A stretch of DNA of 64,000 nucleotides. Source: Phycisphaerales bacterium. GTDB taxonomy: Bacteria; Planctomycetota; Phycisphaerae; Phycisphaerales; UBA1924. The DNA lies in the NCBI GenBank assembly GCA_040221175.1, contig JAVJVK010000007.1, positions 248,001 to 312,000 on the forward strand, read 5' to 3'. The notes under the pieces are model-generated. The model worked only from the letters and a program-made list of their open reading frames with translations, ran no database searches and was not told the DNA's origin. The stretch's first letter is position 1. Every line of letters begins with the position of its first letter. The position numbers and the translations under genes were made by a program. Below are positions 33,611 through 42,617 of the stretch, one piece after another.

Positions 33611-35259
33611 CCGCCGCCGGCGTCTTCGTCGGACGTTTCACCCTCGCCCTGACCGGCCGAGGCGCCGCCGCCGTCTTCAAGCCACACCGCTCGCAGCAGG
33701 GGCGTCAACGGATCTCGCCTTCCGGCTTCGCCTTCGCTCAAGCGCTCGAGTCCCAGGATGGTCGACACCCGATCACCCGCCTGGAAAGAAACATACGCCA
33801 GCAGAAGCGCACTCTCTCGCGTCCGGCGCGTGGAAGACTCATCGCGGATCTGCCGGGACAGCCGGTTGATCGCCGTGCGCAACCGATCTTGGCCGGGAAG
33901 CATGCCCTCCTCGTAGCGAGCGCCGACGAACTCGGGATGCTCCACCAGGAATGCGCGAAGGTTCACCGCGGCCGAGAGATCGAGCCCTGCGCCGATCTGC
34001 GCGTGCACGCGGCCGATCGCGGCAATGGCGTCCCCGGGTCGTGCCGCGAGCGCCATCGTGAAGCGCTGCTCGGCTTCGAAGTACCGGCCGTCTTGCATCA
34101 TCGCCTGCCCGCGCTCGATGTGCAGGTCGTACGCCGACGCCCGATCGAGCTTGGGCGGGGCCACCTCCACCGTGCCCACGCCCTGCTTCAGCGTGGTGAT
34201 CAGGTCCCGCCAGCCAGTCACCTGCTGCTCCATCGCTTCTTCGGGTTGGCCTCGCTCGAGCCCCTGGCCCTCAGCGCCGACGTCCATCAGCGTGCCTTCG
34301 CGCAGCACCTGCTGCAACGCCGAGAGCTGCTCCAGGAACGGGTCGCCGCCGCCAGAACGCCCCTGGCCCTCTTCGCCCGCGCCTTCTGCCGGTTCTGCCG
34401 GTTCGCCGCCGGGCGTCGTGCGAGACAGGAAGTCTTCCGAAAGCCGATCACGCAGCGCACGCTCGGCGCCCTCGCCGCCAGCCGCGCCCCGCTCGCGTTG
34501 TCCCGCCGCCTGCTCGGCTTGCCCACGATCGCGGCTCATGCGATCGCCCGTGGCCGGGTCACGCGGCGTGGTGGTCCGCTCGGCATCGCCCACGAGCTCC
34601 TCGCGAGCCAGCCCGCGCAAGGGCGAGGCCACCAGGCCCTGGGCAGTGCCCGACTCGTCTTCCTGCATGTAGAGCATCGAGGGATTCAGGCTTCGCTGCG
34701 CCGCGTACGCCGAGGTCGAACGCAGCGACAGGGCCGTCCCGGGCTCATACTCGCCCAGTTCGCCGGGCGTGGCCTGCCGGATATCCACGGCCCCGCTGAC
34801 CGACTCGAGCGGATAGGAGGGGATGCCCGCCGTCACCCGATCGCCAGTGCGCGACGTGAGCAGGCTGCCCCGCAGGTTGCGTGGCGGCTCGTTGCCCACG
34901 GTGAGGGCGAACTGGTACTGCAACGCCTCGGTCCCGCGGATGCCGGTCCCCGCCAATCCGCTGGTGAACGAATCTCGCCGGAAGCTGAATAGATCGTCTG
35001 AGCCCACCCGCTGGCGGAAGTCATACTCCAACCCGTATCCCGTGACGCCACGGAAGCCCGCGCCCCCGGGCACGTTGCCGGTGACCAGGGCGTTGCGGAA
35101 CCGCATCTCGGCCAAGTAATCGCGGGTCGGGCTGTTGACGCCCTGCCCGCCCACGCGGGTATTGCGATCAAGGGCCCGACCATCGCCCAGCGCGTTCTGT
35201 GCGAGGCACGTGCCCGCCGAAAGCAGCAACACCACGACACTCACGCCCACTAATCGCAT
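33607..35259 (-). CDS. secreted protein with C-terminal TPR-like helical region
   Basis: Encodes 550 residues with GGAGG before ATG 35259. Signal peptide MRLVGVSVVVLLLSAGTCLAQ. Residues ~25-160 are beta/Gly-rich (RVGGQGVNSPTRDYLAEM, FRGVTGYGLEYDFRQRV), ~200-330 low complexity and charged, and residues ~400-480 helical with a pair of TPR-like units (HIERGQAMMQDGRYFEAEQ RFTMALAARPGDAIA, split here). The tail (GASAGQGEGETSDEDAGGG) is acidic. It is likely periplasmic and a scaffold for protein contacts. It is the first gene of an operon with the PP2C phosphatase, whose GTG overlaps this TGA. Confidence 0.72.
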   Translation of the reverse strand: MRLVGVSVVVLLLSAGTCLAQNALGDGRALDRNTRVGGQGVNSPTRDYLAEMRFRNALVTGNVPGGAGFRGVTGYGLEYDFRQRVGSDDLFSFRRDSFTSGLAGTGIRGTEALQYQFALTVGNEPPRNLRGSLLTSRTGDRVTAGIPSYPLESVSGAVDIRQATPGELGEYEPGTALSLRSTSAYAAQRSLNPSMLYMQEDESGTAQGLVASPLRGLAREELVGDAERTTTPRDPATGDRMSRDRGQAEQAAGQRERGAAGGEGAERALRDRLSEDFLSRTTPGGEPAEPAEGAGEEGQGRSGGGDPFLEQLSALQQVLREGTLMDVGAEGQGLERGQPEEAMEQQVTGWRDLITTLKQGVGTVEVAPPKLDRASAYDLHIERGQAMMQDGRYFEAEQRFTMALAARPGDAIAAIGRVHAQIGAGLDLSAAVNLRAFLVEHPEFVGARYEEGMLPGQDRLRTAINRLSRQIRDESSTRRTRESALLLAYVSFQAGDRVSTILGLERLSEGEAGRRDPLTPLLRAVWLEDGGGASAGQGEGETSDEDAGGG

Positions 35260-35626
35260 CACCGGCCTCCGTTCATCCGCTGCGGATCGTCCGCCTGGAC
35301 GATATCTGTAAGGATAGCCCGAGGGCCCCTCTCTTACAGGTACGACATCGGCCCCCCGCCGGGTTCTGGTCAATCCTTGCACCGCCACCAACAAGACCGA
35401 TAACACAAGTAAGTATTCACCAGCTTTTTCGCCAAAGCTGCCGGTCAGCCAGCCCGGCGGCATCCGTGCATGGTGTAGAATCCCCACCGGACCGCACGAT
35501 GAACAACCGCGGCTCGCTGGGTCGGTACGGTCCTGCATGCCACTTCATGGCTGCGCGGGCCCCGTGGTTCACACGCAACGATCGCGGAGCGATCGAACTC
35601 TCCCAGATGAGCAGGAGGCCTCAACC
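35260..35626. other. 367-bp divergent intergenic region
   Basis: Lies between the TPR-like gene and ompH-like gene. It holds the inverted repeat at 35306-35339 and a TAGAAT at 35476-35481 (GTGTAGAAT), which could be a -10 for the ompH-lpx unit although no -35 was recognised. Confidence 0.4.
35306..35339. promoter_or_regulatory. inverted repeat CTGTAAG...CTTACAG around a -10-like box
   Basis: Seven-base arms, perfect complement, separated by 20 bp. A minus-strand TATCCT (35311-35316) lies inside, about 45 nt before the TPR-like gene. This is the layout of a repressor operator, but no regulator can be named. Confidence 0.35.
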
Positions 35627-36301
35627 ATGTCCACGATGACACGCCACTCCCAGTCGCCCATCGTTCCCAAGGCCAACGCCAGCCTGGGCCTGCTGGCCCT
35701 GGTTGCCATCGCCATCGCCTCGGTCGCGCTGCTGCGGCCCCAGGCCGACGCATCATCGGTCGCTCGGGCTACCCCCACGCCCGTGGCAACCGTCGACCTC
35801 GTGGCCGTCATTACCCAGCTGGACGAGTTCAAGGTCATCGACCAGCGCATCCAGGCCGACGTCGAGAAGAAGTCCAACGAGATCAAGCAGTTAACCCAGG
35901 AGATCGAGGGCCTGACCGCCGACATGGAGCGCCTCGACCCCGCCAGCGATGCCTACGACCAGATCTTCCGCGAGCGGAACATGAAGATGGGCTTCCGCGA
36001 GCTCCGCGGCTCCATGCTCGTCAAGTGGCAGCAGGAGGACACCGCCCGCGTCCTGACCGATCTCTACGAGAAGGCCCTCAAGGCCGTCGAGGACGTCGCC
36101 AAGCGCGACGGCTGGGAGGTGGTGATCCACGGCGGTCAGCCGCTCATGGTGCCCCGCAACCCCAACGTCCGGGCCGAGGCCGCCGTGGACTTTGTGGAGA
36201 ACTTCATCCAAACTCGCCGAGTCATTTACGCTGGCGAGAGCGTGAACATCACCAAGAGCGTGGTGCAGCACATGAACAACCAGTACGCCGCCGGAGGCTG
36301 A
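35627..36301 (+). CDS. OmpH/Skp-like periplasmic chaperone
   Basis: Encodes 224 residues with AGGAGG before ATG 35627. An N-terminal signal anchor (residues ~18-36, ASLGLLALVAIAIASVALL) is followed by TPVATVDLVAVITQLDEFKV, close to the VDvq.vl..s Skp start. A long helical coiled-coil arm spans residues ~75-170 (KKSNEIKQLTQEIEGLTADM) and the C-terminal VAKRDGWEVVIHGGQPLMVP returns to the core strand. Skp-type proteins hold unfolded outer-membrane proteins. Its place directly before lpxD-lpxC is the conserved OmpH-lpxD neighbourhood. Confidence 0.82.
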   Translation: MSTMTRHSQSPIVPKANASLGLLALVAIAIASVALLRPQADASSVARATPTPVATVDLVAVITQLDEFKVIDQRIQADVEKKSNEIKQLTQEIEGLTADMERLDPASDAYDQIFRERNMKMGFRELRGSMLVKWQQEDTARVLTDLYEKALKAVEDVAKRDGWEVVIHGGQPLMVPRNPNVRAEAAVDFVENFIQTRRVIYAGESVNITKSVVQHMNNQYAAGG

Positions 36302-36366
36302 GCACCCCAACGATCTCCTGACGCCGCCCGCCGTACCATCGCGTTCCACTCCGTCGAGGCCAGCCC

Positions 36367-37464
36367 GTGCGCACATCCGCTCCTGCCCAACATCAGAAGT
36401 CAAAGGCCGCGACCAACGCGATGAACGACCAGAGGCCGCAGGCCACCACCACCGGTACGCTGGCCGAGATCCTCCAGGCCCGCCTTGTCGGGCCGGCCGA
36501 CATCCCGCTGGCCGACATTGCCCCGCTCGACAAGGCCACCCCCGGCGCTCTCACCTTCATCCGAGACCAGCGCCACGCCGCGGCCTGGAACACGTCCAAC
36601 GCCTCGGCCGCCCTGGTCACCGAAGGCGTCCGCCTGGACCACACCGAAGCCTCCGATCGAGCCGTTCTCTACGTGCCCGACGCCGACCGCGCGCTGCTCA
36701 CGCTCCTGAACGCCTTCGCCGAGCACGCCGCACCGCCCCCCGCCGAGCCGGGCATCGATCCCTCGGCTCAGGTCGACCCATCGGCGAACGTCGAAGGAGC
36801 TTCCATCGGGCCCATGTGCGTCGTCGGGCCGGGCTGCCGGGTGGCGCCCGGGGCCGTCCTGGTTGCCCGCGTCACGCTGGGCCAGAACGTCTCGGTCGGC
36901 TCCAAGTCGGTGCTGCACCCCGGCGTCGTCGTGCAGCACGGCTGCACCGTGGGCGAGCGCTGCACCCTGCACCCGGGCGTCGTCGTCGGAGCCGACGGCT
37001 TCGGCTACCTTCCCGGGCCAAACGGGGCCATCAAGATCCCACACCTGGGCGCGGTGGTGATCGAGGACGACGCCGAGATCGGCGCCAACACCTGCATCGA
37101 TCGCGGCAAGCTCGCCGACACGCGCATCGGCCGGGGCACCAAGATCGACAACCTCTGCCAGATCGGCCACAACGGCGATATCGGCACGAACGTCATCATC
37201 TGCGGCTGCTGCTCCATCGCAGGCAGCGTCACCATCGGCGACGGCGTCACCATCGCCGGCTCCGTGGCCGTGAGCGACGGCGTCAAGATCGGCAAGGGCG
37301 CCACCATCGGCGCCCGCAGCGGCGTCATCAACGACGTGCCCGTCGGCGAGACATGGCTGGGCATGCCCGCCATGCCCGCACGCGAGGCCGCCGCCAACTA
37401 CGCCCAGTTCCGAACGCTCTCCCGGGACATCCGCCAGCTCCGCAAGCGCCTGCGCGACGCATGA
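36367..37464 (+). CDS. lpxD: UDP-3-O-(3-hydroxyacyl)glucosamine N-acyltransferase
   Basis: Encodes 365 residues from GTG 36367, preceded by GAGG; ATG 36421 would give 347 residues. LpxD adds the second acyl chain in lipid A synthesis. After the uridine-binding N-terminal domain ([15 protein letters not shown]) come hexapeptide repeats of the left-handed beta-helix, e.g. [37 protein letters not shown]. The catalytic His is expected in [14 protein letters not shown] ([15 protein letters not shown]). The C-terminal helices end with [17 protein letters not shown]. Its TGA overlaps the lpxC ATG (ATGA). Confidence 0.92.
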   Translation: MRTSAPAQHQKSKAATNAMNDQRPQATTTGTLAEILQARLVGPADIPLADIAPLDKATPGALTFIRDQRHAAAWNTSNASAALVTEGVRLDHTEASDRAVLYVPDADRALLTLLNAFAEHAAPPPAEPGIDPSAQVDPSANVEGASIGPMCVVGPGCRVAPGAVLVARVTLGQNVSVGSKSVLHPGVVVQHGCTVGERCTLHPGVVVGADGFGYLPGPNGAIKIPHLGAVVIEDDAEIGANTCIDRGKLADTRIGRGTKIDNLCQIGHNGDIGTNVIICGCCSIAGSVTIGDGVTIAGSVAVSDGVKIGKGATIGARSGVINDVPVGETWLGMPAMPAREAAANYAQFRTLSRDIRQLRKRLRDA

Positions 37465-38363
37465 CCTCGCCCACCGCACACCCCGTCGCCCGAAAGACGC
37501 TCAAGCGAGAGGCAGTCCTCGCTGGTCAGGGCCTCTTCTCGGCGCAAGCGTCGACCATCACGTTTAAACCCGGCAAGGACGGGCTCACGCTCGTGCGATC
37601 CGACGTGGCCGCCCACCTCCCGGTCGACTACTCCGCGTGCACTACCAATCCCGTCCATGCGGGGTTCAGCAGCGGCCAGCCGCGCAGCACGAATCTCGCG
37701 CGAGGCCACGGCATGGTCGCGACGGTCGAGCACATGCTCTCGGCGCTCACGGGCCTTGGCATCACCGATTGCGATATCGAGATCGACGGCATCGAGGTGC
37801 CCATCTTCGACGGGTCGGCCCAGACGTTCGTGCAAGCCTTGCTTGATGCGGGCATCGAGGAACTGGGCGACACGATCGATCCCATCGTGCTCGAGCAAGC
37901 CGTCAAGGCCGAGCACCTCAACGCCAGCATCGTCGCCGAGCCGCGCAGCAAGCCGGGCTGGTCCATCACCTACATCCTCGACTACGGCCGCGGCTCGGCC
38001 ATCGAAAACCAAACTGTCACCTGGGACGGTTCGCCCGATGCCTACGCACGCTCGATCGCACCGGCCCGCACCTTCTGCATGGAGCACGAAGCCAAGGCGC
38101 TCCAGCGAACCGGGCTCTTCGAGAACCTCACGCCCGCCGACATGCTGGTCATCGGCCTGAACGGGCCCATCGACAACGCGTATCGCTTCGACGACGAGCC
38201 CGCCACGCACAAGCTGCTGGACGTCATCGGCGACCTCACGCTGGCCGGCCGACCCATCCAGGCCGACATCGTCGCCTCGCGCTCGGGCCATCAGCTGAAC
38301 CAGCGGCTGGCCAACGCGCTGGTCAACCGATTTCCGCGCATGCCGATCGAACCGCGGCCGTAG
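37461..38363 (+). CDS. lpxC: UDP-3-O-acyl-N-acetylglucosamine deacetylase
   Basis: Encodes 300 residues, the normal length. LpxC is the zinc deacetylase of the committed step of lipid A synthesis. The two duplicated domains are visible: [20 protein letters not shown] and [20 protein letters not shown] in the first; residues ~225-250 in the second contain [15 protein letters not shown] with the HKxxDxxGDL zinc motif (His, Asp). EHML provides the first zinc histidine. Start and upstream lpxD stop overlap, so the two are translationally coupled. It converges with the FMN reductase gene after 3 bp. Confidence 0.94.
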   Translation: MTSPTAHPVARKTLKREAVLAGQGLFSAQASTITFKPGKDGLTLVRSDVAAHLPVDYSACTTNPVHAGFSSGQPRSTNLARGHGMVATVEHMLSALTGLGITDCDIEIDGIEVPIFDGSAQTFVQALLDAGIEELGDTIDPIVLEQAVKAEHLNASIVAEPRSKPGWSITYILDYGRGSAIENQTVTWDGSPDAYARSIAPARTFCMEHEAKALQRTGLFENLTPADMLVIGLNGPIDNAYRFDDEPATHKLLDVIGDLTLAGRPIQADIVASRSGHQLNQRLANALVNRFPRMPIEPRP

Positions 38364-38366
38364 GCC

Positions 38367-39086
38367 TCATTTCTCGAAGCCGAAGCGCTCGCCGTCCTTC
38401 CACTTGTCGCGCTGGTTGCCAAAAGCCGGCACGCCACCGGCGTCCTTGAGCATGCGTGCCATGTGCAGCAGGTTCCAGGTCATGATCGTGAGGTTGCGAT
38501 TGGTGAAGTCGTTGTCCTCGGCGTGCGACTCGCTATCGAGATAGCTTGGCCCCGGGCCCGCCTCGCCGATCCAACCGGCGTCGGCCTGCGGCGGAATCGT
38601 GAAGCCAACGTGCGCCAACGCGTAGAGGATGCCCATCGAGCAGTGCTTGATGCCATCTTCATTGCCCGTAATCACGCAGCCGCCCACGCGGCCGTAGTAG
38701 TCTGACTGCCCCTTGTCGTTTAGGTCCGCCGAGTTGCTGTAGAGTCGCTCGATGAGCTTGGTGCATTCCGAACTCTTCTCGCCGAGCCAGATGGGCGTGC
38801 CGATGACCAGGATATTCGCCGACATCACCTTCTTGTGCAGCTCGGGCCACTCGTCGGCGTCGTAGCCCTCCTTGGTCATGTCGGGCTGCACGCCCGGCGG
38901 CACGTGGTGATCGACCAGCCGGATGTTCTCGACCACCACGCCCACTTTCTCCATCAGCCGGATGGACTTGTCCATCAGGCCCTGCGTGTGGCTGGTATTC
39001 GGAGAGCGCTTGAGCGTGCAATTGATGAAGACGGCGCGAAGATCGTCGTACTTCGCGGGCGCCCGGTCGATCAGCTTCGCATCCAT
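38367..39086 (-). CDS. NAD(P)H-dependent FMN reductase / flavodoxin-fold oxidoreductase
   Basis: Encodes 239 residues with GGAGG upstream of ATG 39086. The fold start is RAVFINCTLKRSPNTSHTQGL (residues ~18-38) with FMN-phosphate-binding Ser/Thr side chains, the GTPIWLGEKSSECTKLIERL loop (~98-117) is the second FMN contact and GGCVITGNEDGIKHCSMGIL (~135) the third. This is the flavodoxin-like NADPH-dependent FMN reductase family, soluble and cytoplasmic. The C-terminal 40 residues (TNRNLTIMTWNLLHMARMLK) form the final helix. No operon partner; the converging gene is lpxC. Confidence 0.83.
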   Translation of the reverse strand: MDAKLIDRAPAKYDDLRAVFINCTLKRSPNTSHTQGLMDKSIRLMEKVGVVVENIRLVDHHVPPGVQPDMTKEGYDADEWPELHKKVMSANILVIGTPIWLGEKSSECTKLIERLYSNSADLNDKGQSDYYGRVGGCVITGNEDGIKHCSMGILYALAHVGFTIPPQADAGWIGEAGPGPSYLDSESHAEDNDFTNRNLTIMTWNLLHMARMLKDAGGVPAFGNQRDKWKDGERFGFEK

Positions 39087-39155
39087 GAAGAGAGCCTCCT
39101 TCTCGGAGGCAGTCTACACGCCGATGATTCATCACGGGTCGCGATGAGCGATCTT

Positions 39156-39944
39156 TCAACCCCCGCCCGAGCTGCGCAGGAAGCGGGTCATGTCGCGCAT
39201 CAGCAGCTCGCCGCGGCGACGCTCCAGCGGGCTTGCGTGCTGGCCGATGTTGTTGTTCATCACGTCGAACATGCGGCCCATGATCCGCGCGGGCGGGCCC
39301 TGGCCGTCCTTGATGGCCTGCTCGTCGCGCTGGGCCTGCCGCCGGGCACGCTCCAGCCGCTCCTCGGGCGTGCGGTCGCGCACCTCGCCGCCCATCATCT
39401 CGAGCGTCGTTTCAAACTTCACGAAGGCCTCGGCCAGGTACTCGTCGCGTCGCTCTTGCGGCACGCCCTGATACTCGACGGCCATCGAGTCCCAAAGCTC
39501 GATCGCCAGGCGGCTGGCGTTCTCTTCGAGCTGCTCGCGTGCCTTGCCGCGGATCGACCCGGCAAATGCCGCCAGCATGAGCGAATCGCTCGAGTTCATG
39601 TTCTCCATGCGCTGGATGAGCATGCCAACAAGTTCGAGCCGGCGCTCCAGCGGCAGATCGTTGAACTCGCTCTGAAGGAGCGTGAAGTTCATGATGGTGT
39701 CGATGCGGGCGTTCTCATAGTCAGGCACCGGCGTGGGCCTGAACACGAAGTACCCCGACACGCCCAGCACCACGACCAGGCCGGCGGCAAAGGGCCAGTA
39801 CCTGCGCGACCAGCGCCGCCAGTTGTCGCCATCGCGCAGCGTGTTGCGCTCGAAGTCGGCGATGCGCTCGCGCCAGGCGCCGATGTTGATCCGCCGGCGA
39901 TCGAGGCGGCTGAGCGTCTTGAGCATGTCGTCGCGCGTGCTCAT
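39156..39944 (-). CDS. single-pass membrane protein coupled to a pseudopilin, unknown function
   Basis: Encodes 262 residues. A cytoplasmic N-terminal segment (MSTRDDMLKTLSRLDRRRIN) is followed by one transmembrane helix at about residues 52-66 (FAAGLVVVLGVSGYFVF), then a ~190-residue periplasmic region that is helical and charged (EEYLAEAFVKFETTLEMMGG, RTPEERLERARRQAQRDEQA). There is no recognised family. Its ATG overlaps the stop codon of the pseudopilin gene (ATGA), so the two proteins are probably made together and may act in the same secretion or pilus device. Confidence 0.7.
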   Translation of the reverse strand: MSTRDDMLKTLSRLDRRRINIGAWRERIADFERNTLRDGDNWRRWSRRYWPFAAGLVVVLGVSGYFVFRPTPVPDYENARIDTIMNFTLLQSEFNDLPLERRLELVGMLIQRMENMNSSDSLMLAAFAGSIRGKAREQLEENASRLAIELWDSMAVEYQGVPQERRDEYLAEAFVKFETTLEMMGGEVRDRTPEERLERARRQAQRDEQAIKDGQGPPARIMGRMFDVMNNNIGQHASPLERRRGELLMRDMTRFLRSSGGG

Positions 39945-40627
39945 GTGCCGATTCCCAGTATGCGACCGATCTCACCAAAGAGCGCTTCGCCGTCCTCGGG
40001 CGCCAGCTCCTCGAGCCAGTCGGCCCGCATGGAGGGAAAGTACACGGCGTTCTGGGCCGGCCCGCCCGCGCGAAGGACGTGCCAGTCACCCGCGCAGTTC
40101 AGCAGGGGAATGGAGACGCCCCTTTCGCTCTGGGTCTCGATCGCGGTCGTCACGGCCCGCTCCAGCCGCGGGCTCTCGGCCGCGAAGGCAAGCTCGGTGG
40201 CCGTCATGACCAGGCCCGGAAAGTACTCGTAGCTCGTGCCCGCGCTGGCCCACAGCGGGGCTTCCTTGCCGCCGCGATCGCTCGGGCAGCGATAGCACGA
40301 GTTCGCGCCCAGCACGAAGTCTTCATCGGGCGAGGCGCGGCGAGGCACGGGCGTGTCCAGGTACTGGCTCAAGACGTCCAGCAGGCTCGGGTCGCTGCCG
40401 CCGCCCGGCTCGCCGCTGTGGAACGGCCGCACCACCGGCAGCACGCCCTTGGACTCGGTGTCGAGGTACATCTGGGTGCCCACGCCGATCTGGGCGAGGT
40501 TGGCCAGGCACGCGGTGCGGCGGGCGCTCTCACGCGCGCTGCCCAGCGTGGGAATGAGGATGCCGATGAGCACGCTGATGATCGCGATGACAGCCAGCAA
40601 CTCGATGAGCGTGAATCCCTTGCGCAT
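39941..40627 (-). CDS. type II secretion/type IV pilin-like pseudopilin
   Basis: Encodes 228 residues with GGGAGGAAGG upstream of ATG 40627. The prepilin signal is MRKGFTLIELLAVIAIISVL: short basic leader, cleavage after Gly4, N-methylated Phe5, Glu9 five residues on, and a hydrophobic helix. The next stretch, LGSARESARRTACLANLAQIG, is the typical planctomycete extension found in such proteins. The rest has the cysteine pair around NSCYRCPSD (residues ~108-116). Such proteins assemble in a secretion pseudopilus; the Planctomycetota carry many. It pairs with the gene downstream via a 4-base overlap. Confidence 0.85.
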   Translation of the reverse strand: MRKGFTLIELLAVIAIISVLIGILIPTLGSARESARRTACLANLAQIGVGTQMYLDTESKGVLPVVRPFHSGEPGGGSDPSLLDVLSQYLDTPVPRRASPDEDFVLGANSCYRCPSDRGGKEAPLWASAGTSYEYFPGLVMTATELAFAAESPRLERAVTTAIETQSERGVSIPLLNCAGDWHVLRAGGPAQNAVYFPSMRADWLEELAPEDGEALFGEIGRILGIGT

Positions 40628-40649
40628 GCCCGGCCTTCCTCCCTGCGAG

Positions 40650-41228
40650 CTAGATGGGAAGCGCCGTGCGCTTGCCCTGGGCTTCGTCGACGAGCCGGCG
40701 CGCGAGTCGCGGTTGCTCGGCTCGGACCTTCCCGGCGTGTTGGGCGAATCCGTCGGCGAGTTTCGGATCGGCATCGAGGGCGCGCTGGACGCCCCGGGCG
40801 ATTGCCCGGCCGGCCCGGCGGAGCTGAGCCCCGCGAGCAAGCGATGCCGCGAGCCCGGCGCCAAGGACCAGTGGCAATCGATAGGGCTCGGGCACGAACG
40901 GCGCGACCGCGCCGATCGTCCGGGTAATGGCTCCACCAGCTGGGTCGTGCTCGTACTCGGCTGAAGCGACGATGGCGTGGTCGGCGGCGGCAAGCTGATC
41001 CTCGACGACCACGAGCTGGGCGCGCCATCCGTCGGCAAGATCGGCAGGGGCCGACGGATCCGCCAGGGCCTCGCGCAGGGCGCGCTGTCGAGCGGCCAAT
41101 GCATCGCGCAGCGCGCCAAGATCCTGTCGCGCTGCATCGATCCGATTGCGCATGGCGGCCTGGTCAACACAGCCCCCCGTCAGCAGCATGGCGGCCACGC
41201 ACGCGACCGCACCCACCAACACGAGCAT
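40650..41228 (-). CDS. putative lipoprotein with coiled-coil N-terminus
   Basis: Encodes 192 residues from ATG 41228, chosen because it starts a lipoprotein-like signal: MLVLVGAVACVAAMLLTGGC (Cys20). The frame is open further (ATG 41345 gives 231 residues) but the extra 39 residues have no signal character. Residues ~25-60 (RNRIDAARQDLGALRDALA) are predicted coiled coil, the middle ~80-115 reads AGGAITRTIGAVAPFVPEPY and may contain a short hydrophobic segment, and the end is basic. I know no family. It is upstream of and on the same strand as the pseudopilin, 22 bp apart, so co-transcription is likely. Confidence 0.6.
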   Translation of the reverse strand: MLVLVGAVACVAAMLLTGGCVDQAAMRNRIDAARQDLGALRDALAARQRALREALADPSAPADLADGWRAQLVVVEDQLAAADHAIVASAEYEHDPAGGAITRTIGAVAPFVPEPYRLPLVLGAGLAASLARGAQLRRAGRAIARGVQRALDADPKLADGFAQHAGKVRAEQPRLARRLVDEAQGKRTALPI

Positions 41229-41551
41229 CCCTCGAAGGGTTACCGCCCCTCGCGGCCGACGCGTTACGAACGAATCCCGACGGCCGGGATTGCATCGCGC
41301 CGGGTGAACTTTGGGCACGTCGAACGATTTCGGCTCGGACTTCATGGGAAAACCCCCATCGCGGACCCGCAGGCGAATGTCACCCGCCGCACGTGCGGGC
41401 CCGGTCGGCCGCGGCGGGTGGTGGGGGTGTGGGCGTCTTGAGCATACTGGCCGCGTCGGCGAACGCAAGCCGAATCGTGCGCACCGCCGCCAGATAGCGC
41501 GCATCGCCGGAAATGCCAGTCAAATTCTTATGATTCGGCCGCCTGGGCCAA

Positions 41552-42472
41552 TCAGCAGGTCGCAGCCTGCAGCAAGCCCGCCCGATCGAGGGCCTCATGG
41601 ATGGCCCGGCGGGTGGGCTCGGTGGGCTGGGTCATGGGCAGGCGGAGCTGGCCCGAGTCGAGCTGCATCATCGCCATGGCCGCCTTGACGCAGATGGGGT
41701 TGGTCTCGATGAACATCGCGCGGGCAAGCTCGAATAGCGCGCCATGGTGCTCGCGGGCCGACGCCAGGTCGTCGTCAAGCATCGCCCGGCACAGCGATGC
41801 GGTGCGCTGGGGGGCGATGTTGCTCACCACCGACACGCAGCCCACGCCGCCCAGGGCCATGAAGGGCAGGGTCATGCCGTCGTCGCCGCTCAGCAGGGCG
41901 ATGCCCGGGCAGCGCAGCAGGATGTCGGTGGCCGAGTCGGTCGAGCCGGTGGCCTCCTTGATGCTCACGACCCAGGGGCTTTCGTAAAGGCGTTCGACGG
42001 TCGAAGGCGCCAGCGCCACGCCCGTGCGGCCCGGGATGTTGTAGAGCATGATGGGCAGTTCCACGCTCTCGGCGATGGTGGCAAAGTGGGCGTACAGGCC
42101 CTCCTGCGTGGGCTTGTTGTAATAGGGGTTCACGCTGAGGCCCGCGTCGGCGCCCAAGTCGAGGGCGATGCGCTGCTGCTCGACGGCGTGGGCCGTGCTA
42201 TTGCTGCCCGTGCCGGCCACGACCACCAGGTCGTGGGCCTTCCCGACCTCGACGCATCGGCGCACCAGAGCGCGATACTCCCCGTCGGACAGCGTCGGGC
42301 TCTCGCCGGTGGTGCCAGCCACGACGATGCCGGATACGCCGTTCTCGGCCTGGCGGGCAATCTGCATATCGAGCCGATCGAGGTCGATCTGCCGCCCGTC
42401 GGGAGTGAAGGGCGTGATGATCGCGGTGAAGGCGCCGGCGAAGCGATCGTCTCTGAGGTGGCTAAGGGGCAT
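41552..42472 (-). CDS. dapA: 4-hydroxy-tetrahydrodipicolinate synthase
   Basis: Encodes 306 residues, a TIM barrel of normal length, joining pyruvate and aspartate semialdehyde in the lysine/diaminopimelate pathway. GTTGESPTLSDGEY (near residue 50) is the active-site loop; VNPYYNKPTQEGLYAHF (near residue 113) carries the conserved Tyr of the proton relay; YNIPGRTGVALAPST and the Schiff-base lysine in VSIKEATGSTDSATDIL (about residue 170) follow. An AAAGG sits about eight bases before ATG 42472. It diverges from gatA with 145 bp between starts. Confidence 0.94.
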   Translation of the reverse strand: MPLSHLRDDRFAGAFTAIITPFTPDGRQIDLDRLDMQIARQAENGVSGIVVAGTTGESPTLSDGEYRALVRRCVEVGKAHDLVVVAGTGSNSTAHAVEQQRIALDLGADAGLSVNPYYNKPTQEGLYAHFATIAESVELPIMLYNIPGRTGVALAPSTVERLYESPWVVSIKEATGSTDSATDILLRCPGIALLSGDDGMTLPFMALGGVGCVSVVSNIAPQRTASLCRAMLDDDLASAREHHGALFELARAMFIETNPICVKAAMAMMQLDSGQLRLPMTQPTEPTRRAIHEALDRAGLLQAATC

Positions 42473-42617
42473 GGCAGTGGCCTTTGCGTTCGGTCGGTGT
42501 GGGGATGCGGTCGGACGAGGATCGGGCGCGCGCGGCCTAGCCTCGCGTCTGTTATTCGTCGGCCGGGCCTTGTTGGTTTGCGCAATCAGGACCCGGGAAT
42601 GCAAGGAGCATCGACCG

